Assembly (NCBI GenBank): GCA_031289015.1
Contig: JAITQG010000048.1
Span: forward strand, 1-64,000
Source: Lactobacillaceae bacterium
Lineage (GTDB): Bacteria > Bacillota > Bacilli > Lactobacillales > Lactobacillaceae
Length of the DNA: 64,000 bases
Reading direction: 5' to 3'
The notes beneath the pieces are model-generated. The model saw only the letters and a program-made list of their open reading frames with translations. It made no database searches and was not told where the DNA came from. The position numbers and the translations under genes were made by a program. Below are positions 31,002 to 42,819 of the stretch, in pieces. Numbering within the stretch: position 1 is the first letter of the stretch; every line of letters starts with the position of its first letter.

Positions 31002-32066
31002 TTATTTAGCCCCCAATTTGCTTTGATAGATTTGATACAACCGAAAATACATAAACTCACTTGGATCATCGGTTTTATGCACCGTCGCAAACTCCCATGT
31101 ATCTATGGGCCCCGTTAATTGCTCTGCGAATTCAGCGGTTAATGATGGCGTCAAAAATTTAGCATACGGAAACACCTCAACTGGTAACCAAATGGCCGCC
31201 GCTAACCAGTGTTCACGAATGGTACTTTCTTTGACCCGTAATGCCTGGCTTAATTGAGCAACCGATTGATCGTGTAATAACCCGTCAAAACTTTTTTTGG
31301 CTGAGACTGGCAAAATCGATTTAGGCACCAAGACCTGCCACAATAATTTCAACGGCGAATTACTTGTTGTGTTCAGCGTGGCAACCCATTTGGCGTATAA
31401 ATCAAGTTCCCAAAAGCGCCGATCCAATTGATTCCAAGTCGCTGGCAAATCAAGTTGCGCCAGTGCCAACCCCGGCGTTTGATGCCCTAGCCACGTCGAC
31501 ACAAAGAAATCAGCTTCTTGAGCACTCAACGTTTCCAACCAATTTTTGATGATTGAATACCAGGCACCAACCAAATTGGGATTATTAACTTGCTTAACCC
31601 ACTGTTTGACCAGCAACATTGTTTTTAAATCAGTTTGAAACGGATAATAGCGCTTATTTTGATACGCCAGCTCCGACACAACTTGATTGGCCAGTAAAAA
31701 ACCTTGCCGGAAATTGACAATGTCAAAATTCAACATGGTGTTTAATTGTTGGGGTAAATAATGCTGTTCTGCATAGGTCTGTTGCGCCTTTGCACCCAAT
31801 TCAGTCAATTGATAAATCCCCGGTTCGGTTGCCACCAACAGGCCCGCCTTAACAAACTTTTGCAACCGTGCCTCATAATCGGGCAATTGTAATTCAGGCA
31901 TAATGCCAGTGATTGATAATAGTTCGTAGCGCAACCCTAAATACAAGTGCGACACGCTTTTTTGATTTTTGAGCAATGAAAAAATCACCCGGTTTCGGCG
32001 CGGTTGCTGCTTAGAAAACAAGGTGATTAAAAAATCGTCAGTCATATGCATTGCCCCACTTTCCAA
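31002..32066 (-). CDS. RecQ-linked hypothetical protein with helix-turn-helix-like C-terminus
   Basis: One base separates it from recQ; QALRVKESTIREHWLAAA. Confidence 0.7.
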   Translation of the reverse strand: MESGAMHMTDDFLITLFSKQQPRRNRVIFSLLKNQKSVSHLYLGLRYELLSITGIMPELQLPDYEARLQKFVKAGLLVATEPGIYQLTELGAKAQQTYAEQHYLPQQLNTMLNFDIVNFRQGFLLANQVVSELAYQNKRYYPFQTDLKTMLLVKQWVKQVNNPNLVGAWYSIIKNWLETLSAQEADFFVSTWLGHQTPGLALAQLDLPATWNQLDRRFWELDLYAKWVATLNTTSNSPLKLLWQVLVPKSILPVSAKKSFDGLLHDQSVAQLSQALRVKESTIREHWLAAAIWLPVEVFPYAKFLTPSLTAEFAEQLTGPIDTWEFATVHKTDDPSEFMYFRLYQIYQSKLGAK

Positions 32067-32122
32067 AAATTATCTGCTATGTTCAGTGTAGATAATTCGC
32101 GTTAGTCTGACAAGGGCGAGGT

Positions 32123-32698
32123 TTAAGAATGCATGGCTTGATTCGTCGTCGTGATGAATTTGCGCATCAAACTGTACACAATTAAGCCCAACACTGACAA
32201 GATCAACCCTTCTAACAAATTAAATGGCAAGACCGCCCCCACCATATAGTTTTGTAAACCGAGCGTGGCACTGATGTCAAAATTAGCAAATTTAGCGTAC
32301 AACGGAATGGCAAAAAAGTAATTCAAAATCAGCATACTTAAGGTCAGTGCTAGCGTGCCCAAGCCGACCCCAAGTGTTGTTTGGCGCCAGTTGCCCTTCT
32401 TCACGAAGATATATAGTACCGTCAACAACACGCCAAAACCAATTACATTCATCGGCAAGCCGATCATGTCATTTACCCCCGCATTGTTTAATAAGAGCTT
32501 TAACAACGTGCGAATCAGCAAAATCACATACCCGCTTTTTAAATCGAGCATCAAGGCCCCGATGAAAATTGGAATAAATGAGAGATCAATTTTTAAAAAG
32601 CTAACCACTGGAATCAGGGGAAATGCAGCAAAAACCATTAAAATAAAGGCAATTGCCGCCATCACTGCGATAATCGTTAACCGGCGTGTTTGATTCAT
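32123..32698 (-). CDS. ribU: ECF transporter S component, RibU-like riboflavin transporter
   Basis: SFLKIDLSFIPIFIGALMLDLKSGYVILLIRTLLKLLLN; downstream of an FMN riboswitch. Confidence 0.9.
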   Translation of the reverse strand: MNQTRRLTIIAVMAAIAFILMVFAAFPLIPVVSFLKIDLSFIPIFIGALMLDLKSGYVILLIRTLLKLLLNNAGVNDMIGLPMNVIGFGVLLTVLYIFVKKGNWRQTTLGVGLGTLALTLSMLILNYFFAIPLYAKFANFDISATLGLQNYMVGAVLPFNLLEGLILSVLGLIVYSLMRKFITTTNQAMHS

Positions 32699-32784
32699 AA
32701 TAATTTTCCTCTGTAGTCGTAAATAAAAACGCTTTTTTGTACAGGGCATGCACAAAAAAGCGAATAAGTTTCGTCTTACTGCCT

Positions 32785-32910
32785 TCTTTATACCAGACTT
32801 TACTGTCGGTGCTGGAATCACACCAGCTCGGCCACGTTGCGTGGGTCGTGGACTACTTGTTACCAAGATTACCACCGGTTGGGAATTACACCCGCCCCTG
32901 AAGATCATAT
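32785..32910 (-). promoter_or_regulatory. FMN riboswitch (RFN element)
   Basis: ATCTTCAGGGGCGGGTGTAATTCCCAACCGGTGGT..AGTCCACGACC..GAGCTGGTGTGATTCCAGCACCGACAGTAAAGTCTGG. Confidence 0.95.
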
Positions 32911-32958
32911 TCAATTATTAGTTAACATTGTACCGCATCATGAGCTATCAAGACAAGC

Positions 32959-33705
32959 TTATAGGCGCCCTGATGACTTGCGATATTGCTTACCGTTCTT
33001 GAGTTGTTGCACTTCTTCATAACGCAATTCGCGATATTCACCAGACAACAAATCATTGACTTCTAACATCCCATAGCGCTCACGGTGCAGCTTCAACACG
33101 GGATGGCCCACGGCTTTGAGCATTTCTTTGACTTGGTGATAACGACCTTCATGGATTGTCAATTGTACCGTGGCAGTCCCCTTTTTCTTGTCAAATTTCA
33201 AAATATCGGCGCGGGCTTCAGCAGTTTTCTTACCACCAACTAGCACGCCCAAACGCAATTCCTTTAATTCATCATTGGTTGGAATCCCGCGGACTTTGGC
33301 GATATAGACCTTGTCAATCTTATACCGTGGGTGCATCAGCATGTTTGCCAATTCACCATCGTTAGTCAACAACAACGCCCCGGTCGTATCGTAATCCAAG
33401 CGGCCGACCGGATACACACGTTCGCGGACTTCATCCAACACATCGATGACCGTGCGGCGATTTTTATCATCTGAGGCGGCCGTGATGACTCCGCGGGGCT
33501 TGTTCAACAAGAAATAAACAATCTTTTCTTGGCCTTCAATGGGCGAACCCTTGACTTCAATCTTGTCCGTTGGTTCGACCTTGGTCCCTAATTCGTGAAT
33601 CGTGACCCCGTTGACGGTCACCATGCCATCAGTAATCAACTTTTCAGAGGCGCGCCGTGAAGCGACCCCTGCTTGTGCCATGACCTTTTGTAAACGTTCA
33701 GCCAT
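32959..33705 (-). CDS. rluB: Pseudouridine synthase RluB
   Basis: [38 protein letters not shown]. Confidence 0.93.
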   Translation of the reverse strand: MAERLQKVMAQAGVASRRASEKLITDGMVTVNGVTIHELGTKVEPTDKIEVKGSPIEGQEKIVYFLLNKPRGVITAASDDKNRRTVIDVLDEVRERVYPVGRLDYDTTGALLLTNDGELANMLMHPRYKIDKVYIAKVRGIPTNDELKELRLGVLVGGKKTAEARADILKFDKKKGTATVQLTIHEGRYHQVKEMLKAVGHPVLKLHRERYGMLEVNDLLSGEYRELRYEEVQQLKNGKQYRKSSGRL

Positions 33706-34327
33706 TATCATTCTCCGTATTTTCTGTTAACTCAGCGTCTTGAGCGCCAAATAAGGTATCCGCATCATTCATCAGCGGCATGCTATCGTTTTGATGTGAA
33801 CGCAAATCATCCAAGGTTTGCGCATTCACGAGTGGCGGCAATTCTTGGAGCGCCGTCAAGCCAAAGTAGTTCAAGAAGTAATCTGTCGTCCCATATAAAT
33901 TCGGGCGCCCGGGTTGGTTAGCGTGGCCGAGGCTTTGCACTAAATTGCGCATGACCAACTTTTGAATCGTGGCATTAGATTGCACGCCCCGAATTTCATC
34001 GATTTCCACACGGGTAATCGGTTGCCGATACGCAATGATTGCCAAGACTTCCAATGAAGCAGTTGACAGTGCCGTCGTTAATGGTGCGGTGAAATACTTG
34101 TGCAGCAAGCCAGCCAAATCAGCCTTCGTCACTAATTGATAGCGGTCTTCAGTTTGTAAAATCGCCACCGCACTATCGGGGTCTTGGTCGTATTTGATCG
34201 CCAACTCTTCTAACAAGCCCAACACGGCCGGTTTCTCAAAGTCCGTGGCATTGGTGATTTCAGCAATCGTAATCCCCTCATCACCTGCCACGAATAACAG
34301 GGATTCAATTTGTTGCATACTCGTCAT
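33698..34327 (-). CDS. scpB: Segregation and condensation protein B
   Basis: [18 protein letters not shown]. Confidence 0.94.
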   Translation of the reverse strand: MTSMQQIESLLFVAGDEGITIAEITNATDFEKPAVLGLLEELAIKYDQDPDSAVAILQTEDRYQLVTKADLAGLLHKYFTAPLTTALSTASLEVLAIIAYRQPITRVEIDEIRGVQSNATIQKLVMRNLVQSLGHANQPGRPNLYGTTDYFLNYFGLTALQELPPLVNAQTLDDLRSHQNDSMPLMNDADTLFGAQDAELTENTENDNG

Positions 34328-35111
34328 CGGCGGACGCTCCTTCTTCACTCTCATCAAAGTATGGGATTTCACCCAAACTCAATGTGATCGTGCCAAATTC
34401 TTCAGCTTGTTGCACTAATAAATGTTGATGCCGGACTAACTCGAGCATCGCCAAAAAGGTCGTGACCAATAAATCGCGGTCGTTGGTTTTTCCAAAGAAC
34501 GCCGCAAACGGCTTGGTCTCACCTGGTTTAAGCTTGTGCATCATTTTAGTCATTTGCGAACTAATTGACCAATTTTCACGTTGCATCGTGCGGGGATGGA
34601 CTTGTTTTTGCGTCCGCTTGGTCAACATGTCATTAAAAGCCAATTGTAAATCAATCAACGCCAAGCCCTCGGGCAACGGCGCCACATCAATATCATCGGG
34701 TAATAACATCGGCGCCCGGCCAAATTGGAGTTGCCGGCCTTCTTCACGGTCACGCAAATCTCCCGCCGCTTGTTGGTAGCGTTGATATTCTAACAACTGT
34801 TCCATCAAAGCTTGGCGTGGATCGAGTTCGGCATCATCAATCACCGCGGCCAAATCAGCATCAAATTCTAATTCTGGTTTAGGCAATAAATAGCGTGACT
34901 TGATACTCATCAAAGTTGCGGCCATCACTAAAAACTCACCAGCGATATCCAAATTACGCGCTTCTTCTTGATGCAAAAATGCGAGATATTGGGCCGTGAT
35001 GGTCACAATCGGAATATCCATGATGTCCATTTCGTTGACCTTGATGAGATGTAACAACAAATCTAATGGGCCATCGAAGTCTTTTAAGTGATAGGTTAAT
35101 TCTTCATTCAT
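34305..35111 (-). CDS. scpA: Segregation and condensation protein A
   Basis: [24 protein letters not shown]. Confidence 0.94.
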   Translation of the reverse strand: MNEELTYHLKDFDGPLDLLLHLIKVNEMDIMDIPIVTITAQYLAFLHQEEARNLDIAGEFLVMAATLMSIKSRYLLPKPELEFDADLAAVIDDAELDPRQALMEQLLEYQRYQQAAGDLRDREEGRQLQFGRAPMLLPDDIDVAPLPEGLALIDLQLAFNDMLTKRTQKQVHPRTMQRENWSISSQMTKMMHKLKPGETKPFAAFFGKTNDRDLLVTTFLAMLELVRHQHLLVQQAEEFGTITLSLGEIPYFDESEEGASADDEYATN

Positions 35112-35475
35112 GATTTAATGCATACCATTCATTAATGATTTCTTGGGTCGCAATGGTCCCCATGATAAATTTGTCGGGATACCGGCTCAACAACCCTTGA
35201 TAAATTGCTTTACCAACTTGCGCCTTATTCTCCGGATTGACTTCGGTCCCAAAAGCCAACATCCGCAATAACACGGAATCATAGACCTTTTCAACGCCCA
35301 ACACGGCCACATAGTGCATCGTGTCGGGTTCCCGCCATAACAAGAGGTCACGCGACTTATCGGCATGATACCAGTCGATTTCGCGCTTCACAGCGGCTAA
35401 GTTATTCAATTTGGGGATATATGACATCAAACCCATCGCAATTTTTGGTTGTTCATCTTGGACAACGATTAACAT
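35104..35475 (-). CDS. ribT: RibT-like protein
   Basis: MGLMSYIPKLNNL; conserved position next to scpA. Confidence 0.7.
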   Translation of the reverse strand: MLIVVQDEQPKIAMGLMSYIPKLNNLAAVKREIDWYHADKSRDLLLWREPDTMHYVAVLGVEKVYDSVLLRMLAFGTEVNPENKAQVGKAIYQGLLSRYPDKFIMGTIATQEIINEWYALNHE

Positions 35476-35496
35476 GCTGTGACCTCTCTTTCATAA

Positions 35497-36405
35497 TTAT
35501 GCGCGGGGATGCGCGTTTTCATAAACTTCCATCATCCGTTTTTTGGAAATGTGTGTGTAAATCTGCGTAGTTGAAATATCGGCGTGCCCAAGCAGTTCTT
35601 GGACAATCCGCAAATCAGCGCCATTTTCCAAAATATGCGTGGCAAACGAGTGCCGCAACGTGTGCGGTGACACGTCTTTGGTAATCCCAGCGGCTAACAC
35701 CCACTGCTTAATCAGCTTCCAAACCCCTTGGCGCGTCAATTGATGGCCGTGATCATTTAAAAAAATTACCGCATCATCTTGGGCTTTACCAAGCAATGGC
35801 CGCGCTTCGGTTAGATACTTCAATAACCAATGCGCCGCCACATCGCCAATCGGGATAATGCGTTCCTTATCACCCTTACCAATGGTTTGAATCAAGCCCA
35901 ATTCCAAATGTAAATTGTCCAACTTGAGGTTCACCAACTCGCTCACCCGCAGCCCTGTTGCATACATGACTTCTAGCATAGCGCGGTTGCGAATCCCGAG
36001 TTTAGTCGTTGTATCGGGCACCTCAATCAAGCGTTCGACCTCTTCAAGCGTCAAAACGGCTGGTAAATGTTGCGCCTTTTTTGGTGGGTCGACCTGCGTC
36101 ATCGGATCAACGGCGACCCAATGACTGGTGACGCCATATTGAAAGAATTTACGCAGCGTGGACACCATATGAATCACCGAATTACGTGATTGGCCTTGAT
36201 CACTGAGAAATTCTAAAAAGTTCAAAATCACAAAGCGATCCACGTCAGCAATTGGCAATTCAGCCTTTTGCTCTTGTAAATACAGAAAAAACTTATGCAA
36301 ATCTTGGCGATAAGACGTGCGGGTATTGGCTGATAGCCCGCGTTCAACAGTGACGAAATGCAGATAATCAGCGATGTAATCATCATATTTAGCAATTTGC
36401 GTCAT
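35497..36405 (-). CDS. xerD: Tyrosine recombinase XerD
   Basis: ATGLRVSEL, HTLRHSFATHIL, LGHADISTTQIYTH. Confidence 0.9.
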   Translation of the reverse strand: MTQIAKYDDYIADYLHFVTVERGLSANTRTSYRQDLHKFFLYLQEQKAELPIADVDRFVILNFLEFLSDQGQSRNSVIHMVSTLRKFFQYGVTSHWVAVDPMTQVDPPKKAQHLPAVLTLEEVERLIEVPDTTTKLGIRNRAMLEVMYATGLRVSELVNLKLDNLHLELGLIQTIGKGDKERIIPIGDVAAHWLLKYLTEARPLLGKAQDDAVIFLNDHGHQLTRQGVWKLIKQWVLAAGITKDVSPHTLRHSFATHILENGADLRIVQELLGHADISTTQIYTHISKKRMMEVYENAHPRA

Positions 36406-36407
36406 CT

Positions 36408-37283
36408 TTACGCCTCGCTATCGGTAACCAAATAAATTCCGTTGGCATCTTGGGTAATCCGGCGTTGCTTGTAGAGATTACCAACTGCCCGCTTGAATTG
36501 ACCCTTACTCATTCCAAAATACTTTTGAATGTCAGCAGGGTCAGATTTGTCAGTGTAAGGCAATGAATGGCTAGCTGAACGTTCCAACAAGGCCAACAAC
36601 ATTTGCGCATCTTCACCAATGGCCTTGTAAGCTAACGGCTTGAGCGTCATATTTAACAACCCATCAGGGCGCACCCCAATAATGCGGGCCGTGATTTCTT
36701 CACCCAAGCGCGGTTCACGTAGGCGTTCACTGGGATGGATAAAGCCAAACTTGTAATCGGCGGTGATCACCAATGTCCCAACCATCTTTAAGCGATACAC
36801 GGTGGCTTTGATGTCCTTTTTGCCCTTCATATCAGGCTTGGCAGGAATCCGCACGGCATTTAAGATTTCATTGGTGACTAATTCGCCCCACAACCGATCT
36901 TTGTTATCAATGCGCAAAGTGACCATCAAGCGATCACCTTTGCGTGGCCAGAGTTCTTTGATCGTGGGCAGTTCGTCTAAGGAAACGACCACGTCTTTAT
37001 TCGGCAAGCCAATATCAACGAACACGCCCAAATCACGACGAATGTCAGTCACCGTGCCCCATGCATAATGGCCCAAGCGTACGTCAGGAATCTTTTTGGT
37101 GATTTCTAAGCGGTTATCTTTATTTTCATACGCAAACCCAGTCACTAAGCCACCAATGTTTAAAGGCTTTTCCAACTCAGTTTTGGCGATTTCATACGTT
37201 ACGCCCTCGACTTGGGCGTAATAAAATTTATCATTTTCATCCGTTACTTTAGCCGTGATGATGGCCCCAATTTTGTGTATCAT
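36408..37283 (-). CDS. CvfB-like S1 RNA-binding protein
   Basis: S1-like repeats; DIGLPNKDVVVSLDELP. Confidence 0.85.
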   Translation of the reverse strand: MIHKIGAIITAKVTDENDKFYYAQVEGVTYEIAKTELEKPLNIGGLVTGFAYENKDNRLEITKKIPDVRLGHYAWGTVTDIRRDLGVFVDIGLPNKDVVVSLDELPTIKELWPRKGDRLMVTLRIDNKDRLWGELVTNEILNAVRIPAKPDMKGKKDIKATVYRLKMVGTLVITADYKFGFIHPSERLREPRLGEEITARIIGVRPDGLLNMTLKPLAYKAIGEDAQMLLALLERSASHSLPYTDKSDPADIQKYFGMSKGQFKRAVGNLYKQRRITQDANGIYLVTDSEA

Positions 37284-37354
37284 GCTCTTCTCACTTTACT
37301 TGTTAACTTTATATTCATAGTCTATAAGTTTTATGTCAACTTATAGTATAACAA

Positions 37355-37378
37355 AAAACGCCATCAAAATGGCGTTTT
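37355..37378 (-). terminator. Rho-independent terminator of the nusA-infB-rbfA operon
   Basis: aaaacgcc-atcaaaat-ggcgtttt. Confidence 0.8.
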
Positions 37379-37383
37379 GGGTC

Positions 37384-37740
37384 TTAATCTGTGCTGTTTA
37401 ATTTACGAATCAAATCATCAATTTTGTTACCATATTGGACTGATTCATCCTGCTTGAAAAATAATTCAGGCGTTTTGTAAATTCTCAAGCGCGCACCTAA
37501 TTCTTTGCGAATCAGGCCTTTTGCTGCATCTAACCCAGTAGCAGCTTTTTGGTTAACGGAAGCCAATTCTGACAACAGTGAATAATAAATCGTGGCTTGT
37601 TGCAAGTCACCAGTTACCTCGACACCTGTCACCGTAATACCCTCAACCCGCGGATCACGTACCCGCTTTAAAAGAATATCATTGACTTCACGTTGGATTT
37701 CTTGCTCCAACCTTCCAACACGGAAATTTTGTTGAGCCAT
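37384..37740 (-). CDS. rbfA: Ribosome-binding factor A
   Basis: FRVGRLEQEIQREVNDILLKRVRDPR. Confidence 0.96.
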   Translation of the reverse strand: MAQQNFRVGRLEQEIQREVNDILLKRVRDPRVEGITVTGVEVTGDLQQATIYYSLLSELASVNQKAATGLDAAKGLIRKELGARLRIYKTPELFFKQDESVQYGNKIDDLIRKLNSTD

Positions 37741-37771
37741 TTTAGCTCCTCCATTTCATTGACTAGCTGTC

Positions 37772-40315
37772 TTACTTAGGCTTTACTTCAATCATTTCAT
37801 ACGCTTCGATTTGGTCACCGACACGTTCGTCGTTGTAGTTTTCGATCGTCAAACCGAATTCGTAACCATTCTTAACTTCCTTGACATCGTCTTTGAAACG
37901 ACGCAATGAACCAAGTTGACCATCATAAATGACGATGCCATCACGGATTAAGCGAACCTTTGAGTTACGCGTAATCTTTCCAGACATCACAATTCCACCA
38001 ACGATCGTCCCAATCTTTGAAACCTTGAACAACTCGTTGATATCGGCAGTTCCGACCACTTGTTCTTCAAAGACAGGTTCCAATTGACCCTTCATTGCGG
38101 CTTCGATTTCATCAATCGCATTATAAATCACTGAATGCAAACGAATATCGACAGAATCTGAATCCGCTTGTTGCCGGGCAATCGGCGTTGGTCGGACGTT
38201 AAAGCCGATCACAATCGCACCAGATGCTTCCGCCAAAGTGACGTCAGATTCGTTGATTGCTCCAACGGCCGTGTGAATGATGTCAACCTTAACACCTTCA
38301 ACGTCGATCTTGTTAAATGATCCAGCCAAGGCTTCAACAGAACCTTGCACGTCGGCCTTGATGATAACGGGCACTGACTTCATTTGCTTTTCAGCCATCT
38401 TGTTGAACAAGTCAGCCACTGACACCACGTTATTACGTTGGCGATCAGCAATCAAAGCCCGCTTAGCACGTTCTTCACCAGCTGCACGCGCCGTCTTGTC
38501 GTCTTCAAAGACCACGAAACGATCGCCAGCATGTGGCACATCATTCAACCCAGTAATTTCGACTGGTGTTGATGGCTTAGCTTCCTTGATACGACGACCA
38601 CGATCATTAGTCATCGTCCGGACCTTACCAAATGTGTTACCCACAACGATTGGATCACCGATGCGCATCGTACCTTGTTGAACCAAGACAGTCGCCACAG
38701 TTCCGCGACCCTTATCCAAACGTGCTTCGATAACTGAACCAGCAGCGCGTTGATCAGGATTGGCCTTTAATTCAAGCACGTCTGATTGCAACAGTACCAT
38801 TTCCAACAATTCATCAATATTTTGCCCAAACTTGGCTGAAATATTCACGAAGATGGTGTCACCACCGAATTCTTCTGGAATCAATTCGTATTGCATCAAT
38901 TGCGTGATCACGTTTTCTGGGTTGGCACCAGGCTTATCAATCTTGTTAACGGCCACGATGATTGGTGTACCAGCGGCCTTAGCGTGGTTAATCGCTTCGA
39001 TCGTTTGTGGCATTACGCCATCATCGGCGGCAACAACTAGGATCGTGATATCAGTAATATCCGCTCCACGGGCACGCATCGCCGTAAAGGCCGCGTGACC
39101 AGGGGTGTCCAAGAACGTGATGACCCGGTCTTGCAACTTAACTTGGTAGGCACCAATATGTTGCGTGATGCCACCAGCTTCACCCTCAGTAATGTGTGAG
39201 TTACGCAAGTAGTCAAGCAACGTGGTCTTACCATGATCGACGTGACCCATGATCGTAACAACTGGTGCACGAGGCACTTGGTTGTCACTATTTTGGTTTT
39301 CTTCTTCAAAGAACTTGTCGATATCGGCAATGTCGACTTCGACCTTAGCTTCGGCTTCAATCCCGTAATCCAAGGCCAACAATTCGATCGTATCACCATC
39401 CAAGGCTTGGTTTTGGTTAACCATAATTCCTTGCATGAACAACTTCTTGATGATTTCGGTTGCATCACGGTGAATGAGCTTAGCAATATCTTGCACGTTC
39501 ATGCCGATTGAATAAACCAATACTTCTGGAAGTGGTTGTTCCTTACGAACTGTTGGTGCTGCCTTAGGTTCTTCACGGCGGTTATTGCGCTTGTTCTTGC
39601 CCTTTTTACCACCGCGGTTGTTACCAGCGCCACGATTGTCATTCCAACCACCACGGCCGTTGTTGTTACCACCACGATTGTTGTTTGGACGATTTTGGCC
39701 ACCACCGTTACCACCACCATTGTTGCTTGAGCGGTTTTCATTACGTACCGCACGCACTGGTGCAGCTTCACGCTTAGGTGCTGAAGTTGAACTTGCAGCT
39801 GGGCGTGGCGCATTGTTAGTAGGCTTTGTGCCAGCTGGCTTTGGTGCTGCTGGCCGAGCTGAAGTTTGTTGTGCAGGCTTTGCAGTTTGAGCTGGCTTTG
39901 GAGCTTGTGAGGCTTGCGCCGGCTTTGGTGCAGCTGACTTAGCGATTGGTGCTGTTGACTTAGGTGCTTCCTTAACTGGCGCAGGTGCTGCAGACTTCAC
40001 TGCAGCTGGCTTAGGCGTTTCCTTAGGGGCAACAGGCTTGTTTGCTTGCCGTGCAGGGTTAGGCCGGTTTTGACCAGTACTTACACTGCGGTTCTTCTTC
40101 AAGTTTTCGTTTTTAACAACTTTGATTTCGATCGGCTTTTTGACAGCTGGCTTTTCTTCAGCTTTCTTGCCACCATTCTTCAAAGTTGCTTCTTGGGCAG
40201 CATCAATCGTTGACATGTGTGACTTCACATCCATGCCTGACTTTTGTGCGGTTTCAACGAGTTCCTTGGATGATACGTTCATTTCTTTTGCTAATTCAAA
40301 AATTCGCTTAGACAT
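37772..40315 (-). CDS. infB: Translation initiation factor IF-2
   Basis: [29 protein letters not shown]. Confidence 0.98.
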   Translation of the reverse strand: MSKRIFELAKEMNVSSKELVETAQKSGMDVKSHMSTIDAAQEATLKNGGKKAEEKPAVKKPIEIKVVKNENLKKNRSVSTGQNRPNPARQANKPVAPKETPKPAAVKSAAPAPVKEAPKSTAPIAKSAAPKPAQASQAPKPAQTAKPAQQTSARPAAPKPAGTKPTNNAPRPAASSTSAPKREAAPVRAVRNENRSSNNGGGNGGGQNRPNNNRGGNNNGRGGWNDNRGAGNNRGGKKGKNKRNNRREEPKAAPTVRKEQPLPEVLVYSIGMNVQDIAKLIHRDATEIIKKLFMQGIMVNQNQALDGDTIELLALDYGIEAEAKVEVDIADIDKFFEEENQNSDNQVPRAPVVTIMGHVDHGKTTLLDYLRNSHITEGEAGGITQHIGAYQVKLQDRVITFLDTPGHAAFTAMRARGADITDITILVVAADDGVMPQTIEAINHAKAAGTPIIVAVNKIDKPGANPENVITQLMQYELIPEEFGGDTIFVNISAKFGQNIDELLEMVLLQSDVLELKANPDQRAAGSVIEARLDKGRGTVATVLVQQGTMRIGDPIVVGNTFGKVRTMTNDRGRRIKEAKPSTPVEITGLNDVPHAGDRFVVFEDDKTARAAGEERAKRALIADRQRNNVVSVADLFNKMAEKQMKSVPVIIKADVQGSVEALAGSFNKIDVEGVKVDIIHTAVGAINESDVTLAEASGAIVIGFNVRPTPIARQQADSDSVDIRLHSVIYNAIDEIEAAMKGQLEPVFEEQVVGTADINELFKVSKIGTIVGGIVMSGKITRNSKVRLIRDGIVIYDGQLGSLRRFKDDVKEVKNGYEFGLTIENYNDERVGDQIEAYEMIEVKPK

Positions 40316-40325
40316 GTTCATCCTC

Positions 40326-40631
40326 CTAATTTTCTAAATATTCCCGCATTTTCTTGGCAAACCCACGATCGGCCACAGCAATTACTGTTCGGGCCATGCC
40401 GGTTGCATCAGCTAATTCTTGACGGGTCAATGCGGTCGAAAATGCCACGTCATAGCTATTGGTTTTATCAGTAAATTTCTTTAAACTACTTGCGCCCCCA
40501 TCCGCGGCAAAGAAAACGATGCTTGCTTTGCCATTGCGGATTGCCGTCAAGACCATGTCTTCGCCGGTAACTAATTTACCAGCTCGCCGGGCCAGACCCA
40601 AGAGGTTTAATAATTTTTGTTTATTGTTCAT
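40326..40631 (-). CDS. L7Ae-family ribosomal protein YlxQ
   Basis: [19 protein letters not shown]; operon position. Confidence 0.88.
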   Translation of the reverse strand: MNNKQKLLNLLGLARRAGKLVTGEDMVLTAIRNGKASIVFFAADGGASSLKKFTDKTNSYDVAFSTALTRQELADATGMARTVIAVADRGFAKKMREYLEN

Positions 40632-40923
40632 CGGCGAATAATTCCTTACGTGCTTGTTGGTGATCGACATAAGCAATTAATTCATCGTAGAAAGTATCAG
40701 TTAAAGTTGTTTCAAAGACGCGGTCAAACGTGCGCTTGGCTTTGGCTTGTTGAGCAACTTTGACGTCTAAACTCAGATATGCGCCCCGGCCGTTTGCACG
40801 GTTAGTCGGGTCGAGTTCCACGCTACCTTCAGGCGTGCGTACAATCCGCACCAATTCCTGCTTGGGCACCATTTCACCAGTGACGATATCTTTGCGCATT
40901 GGTATTTTACGTTGTTTCATCAC
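40621..40923 (-). CDS. YlxR family protein (DUF448)
   Basis: RKIPMRKDIVTGEMVPKQELVRIVR. Confidence 0.9.
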   Translation of the reverse strand: MMKQRKIPMRKDIVTGEMVPKQELVRIVRTPEGSVELDPTNRANGRGAYLSLDVKVAQQAKAKRTFDRVFETTLTDTFYDELIAYVDHQQARKELFADEQ

Positions 40924-40944
40924 GTGTCCTCTTGCGCTTTCTAA

Positions 40945-42120
40945 TTACTCAGCGGCATCCAAGTCAACATTGGCAAACGCTTCATCGGCATCTGCTTCAG
41001 CTTCAAATGGGGTGGCCCGAGGACCGTTGATTGCTTCGTCCGCCTTTTGTTGCAAGGCTGCAATCACATTATCACGTTCTGATTCAGGCTTGATGTCAAT
41101 TGAGAAGCCAGTCAACCGAGCAGCCAACCGCGCATTTTGTCCACGCTTACCAATCGCCAATGACAATTGATAATCAGGGACCAACACCGTTACACCACGT
41201 TCGTTGATTGGGTCAAAGATGACTTCTTCAACTTCGGCTGGGCTCAACGCGTTCATGATGAACAACGCTGGATCTTCTTCCCATTCGATGATGTCCATGT
41301 TTTCACCAGACAACTCGTTAACCACAGCTTGTACTCGGTTACCACCTTGACCAACCATTGTTCCCACCGGATCCAAATCTCTTTGGTGTGAGAAGACGGC
41401 AACCTTGGCCCGATCCCCAGCTTCACGGGCGATGGCTTTGATTTCAATCACGCCTTGCTCGATTTCTGGGACTTCATTTTCAAACAAACGCTTAACCAAG
41501 TTGTCAGCCGTGCGGGACACAAAGATTTGTGGGCCCTTTTTAACTTCACTTTCAACTTCAGTGACCAACACCTTGATTCGATCACCCATGTTGTAGTTTT
41601 CGTTTGGCATTTGGTCATTGGGCTTCATGGCTGCAGCTTGTTGGCCACCTGGCAAGATGACATACAAGTAGCGCGTGTCTTCACGTTCGACTTCACCCGT
41701 CACGACTTCATCAATGTACTTTGAGAAGTTGTCATAGACGATGCCACGTTCAGCTTCACGCACCTTTTGCAAAATGATTTGCTTAGCGGTTTGAATCGCG
41801 AACCGACCGAAATCCTTAGGGGTTTGGTCAAACTTGATTTCATCGCCAACTTCATAGGCGCGGTTGATTTCCAAGGCATCCGTTAATGAAATCTGCTTGT
41901 TGAGATCTTCAATTTCGTCATCGGCAACAACCACCTTAACCGCGTAGGCCTTGATCGTTCCCTTTTCCAAATTGAAGTTTACGACGATATTGTCAGCCTC
42001 ATCGTGATCTTTTTCATAGGCTTTGGCCAAAGCAGTTTCAATTGCTTCAGCTAACACTTCTGCCTTAATGCCTTTTTCTTGCTCTAGGGCATTTAGCGCA
42101 GTTACTAATTCCTTACTCAT
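40945..42120 (-). CDS. nusA: Transcription termination factor NusA
   Basis: S1 and KH domains; GKRGQNARLAARLTG. Confidence 0.97.
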   Translation of the reverse strand: MSKELVTALNALEQEKGIKAEVLAEAIETALAKAYEKDHDEADNIVVNFNLEKGTIKAYAVKVVVADDEIEDLNKQISLTDALEINRAYEVGDEIKFDQTPKDFGRFAIQTAKQIILQKVREAERGIVYDNFSKYIDEVVTGEVEREDTRYLYVILPGGQQAAAMKPNDQMPNENYNMGDRIKVLVTEVESEVKKGPQIFVSRTADNLVKRLFENEVPEIEQGVIEIKAIAREAGDRAKVAVFSHQRDLDPVGTMVGQGGNRVQAVVNELSGENMDIIEWEEDPALFIMNALSPAEVEEVIFDPINERGVTVLVPDYQLSLAIGKRGQNARLAARLTGFSIDIKPESERDNVIAALQQKADEAINGPRATPFEAEADADEAFANVDLDAAE

Positions 42121-42132
42121 GAGAAATCTCCA

Positions 42133-42819
42133 TTAAAAATTATTTGCATGCGAAGCTCGGGCGATGGCTGCGCGCGGAATGGTGAATTCAACTTCGGCAT
42201 CATCTGCCACCGTCAATTCATCAGCCGTCACACCCACTAACTCACCCTCAAATTCTTTTTTACCATCAATCTTTTGATACGTTGTTACCCGTACCAATTT
42301 GTTCAACGCCCAATCAAAATCGGCGTCGGTCGTCAAAATCCGATCCATCCCAATGATGAGGTGGGCTGATTTTACAGCAGCCCGCGCAAGCTCAACGGTT
42401 TGGCGTTTTGACTTAACCATGACTGCGAGTGTCAAAGTGTCAGCATCAACTGCCACTAATTCACCATCTAATACAGTTTGGCCATTGACTTCACTGGTCA
42501 ACTCGACGTGAATAAATTTCTCCACGGCCCAATCAAAATCCTTGGCCCGCTTTAATTCACGTTCGGCGCCCGGTGAAGCCACGTCCATTAGATATGCTTC
42601 TGGGAATGGATCTGGTGTAATACCATCAACCACATCACCAATCAACTCAGTCAACATCACCAAGTCATCCATGGAAATGGCACCATCTAAGCGATCAACG
42701 AGGACGCGGAGCACCATTTCTGAGCCCAACTTCTCGTACGCTACATTCCACAGGTCAAATCCTTTGGTCGTCAACTCAGGCTCGAGCACGGCTTGTACAG
42801 TTTCTACAACGTTTGCCAC
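42133..42819 (-). CDS. rimP: Ribosome maturation factor RimP with apparently duplicated C-terminal domain
   Basis: RimP N-domain (YLMDVASPGAERELK) then two DFDWA(V/L)xK...GELVxVxADxLT repeats. Confidence 0.92.
   Translation of the reverse strand: MANVVETVQAVLEPELTTKGFDLWNVAYEKLGSEMVLRVLVDRLDGAISMDDLVMLTELIGDVVDGITPDPFPEAYLMDVASPGAERELKRAKDFDWAVEKFIHVELTSEVNGQTVLDGELVAVDADTLTLAVMVKSKRQTVELARAAVKSAHLIIGMDRILTTDADFDWALNKLVRVTTYQKIDGKKEFEGELVGVTADELTVADDAEVEFTIPRAAIARASHANNF

Noticed and set aside
32699-32914. N-terminal extension of the RibU ORF
   Set aside because: Extension lies in the FMN riboswitch; true start is MNQTRR at 32698.
35497-36405. Mobile-element integrase
   Set aside because: Syntenic with scpA/ribT/cvfB and XerD-like throughout; housekeeping recombinase, unlike the hsdS-linked one at 54816.
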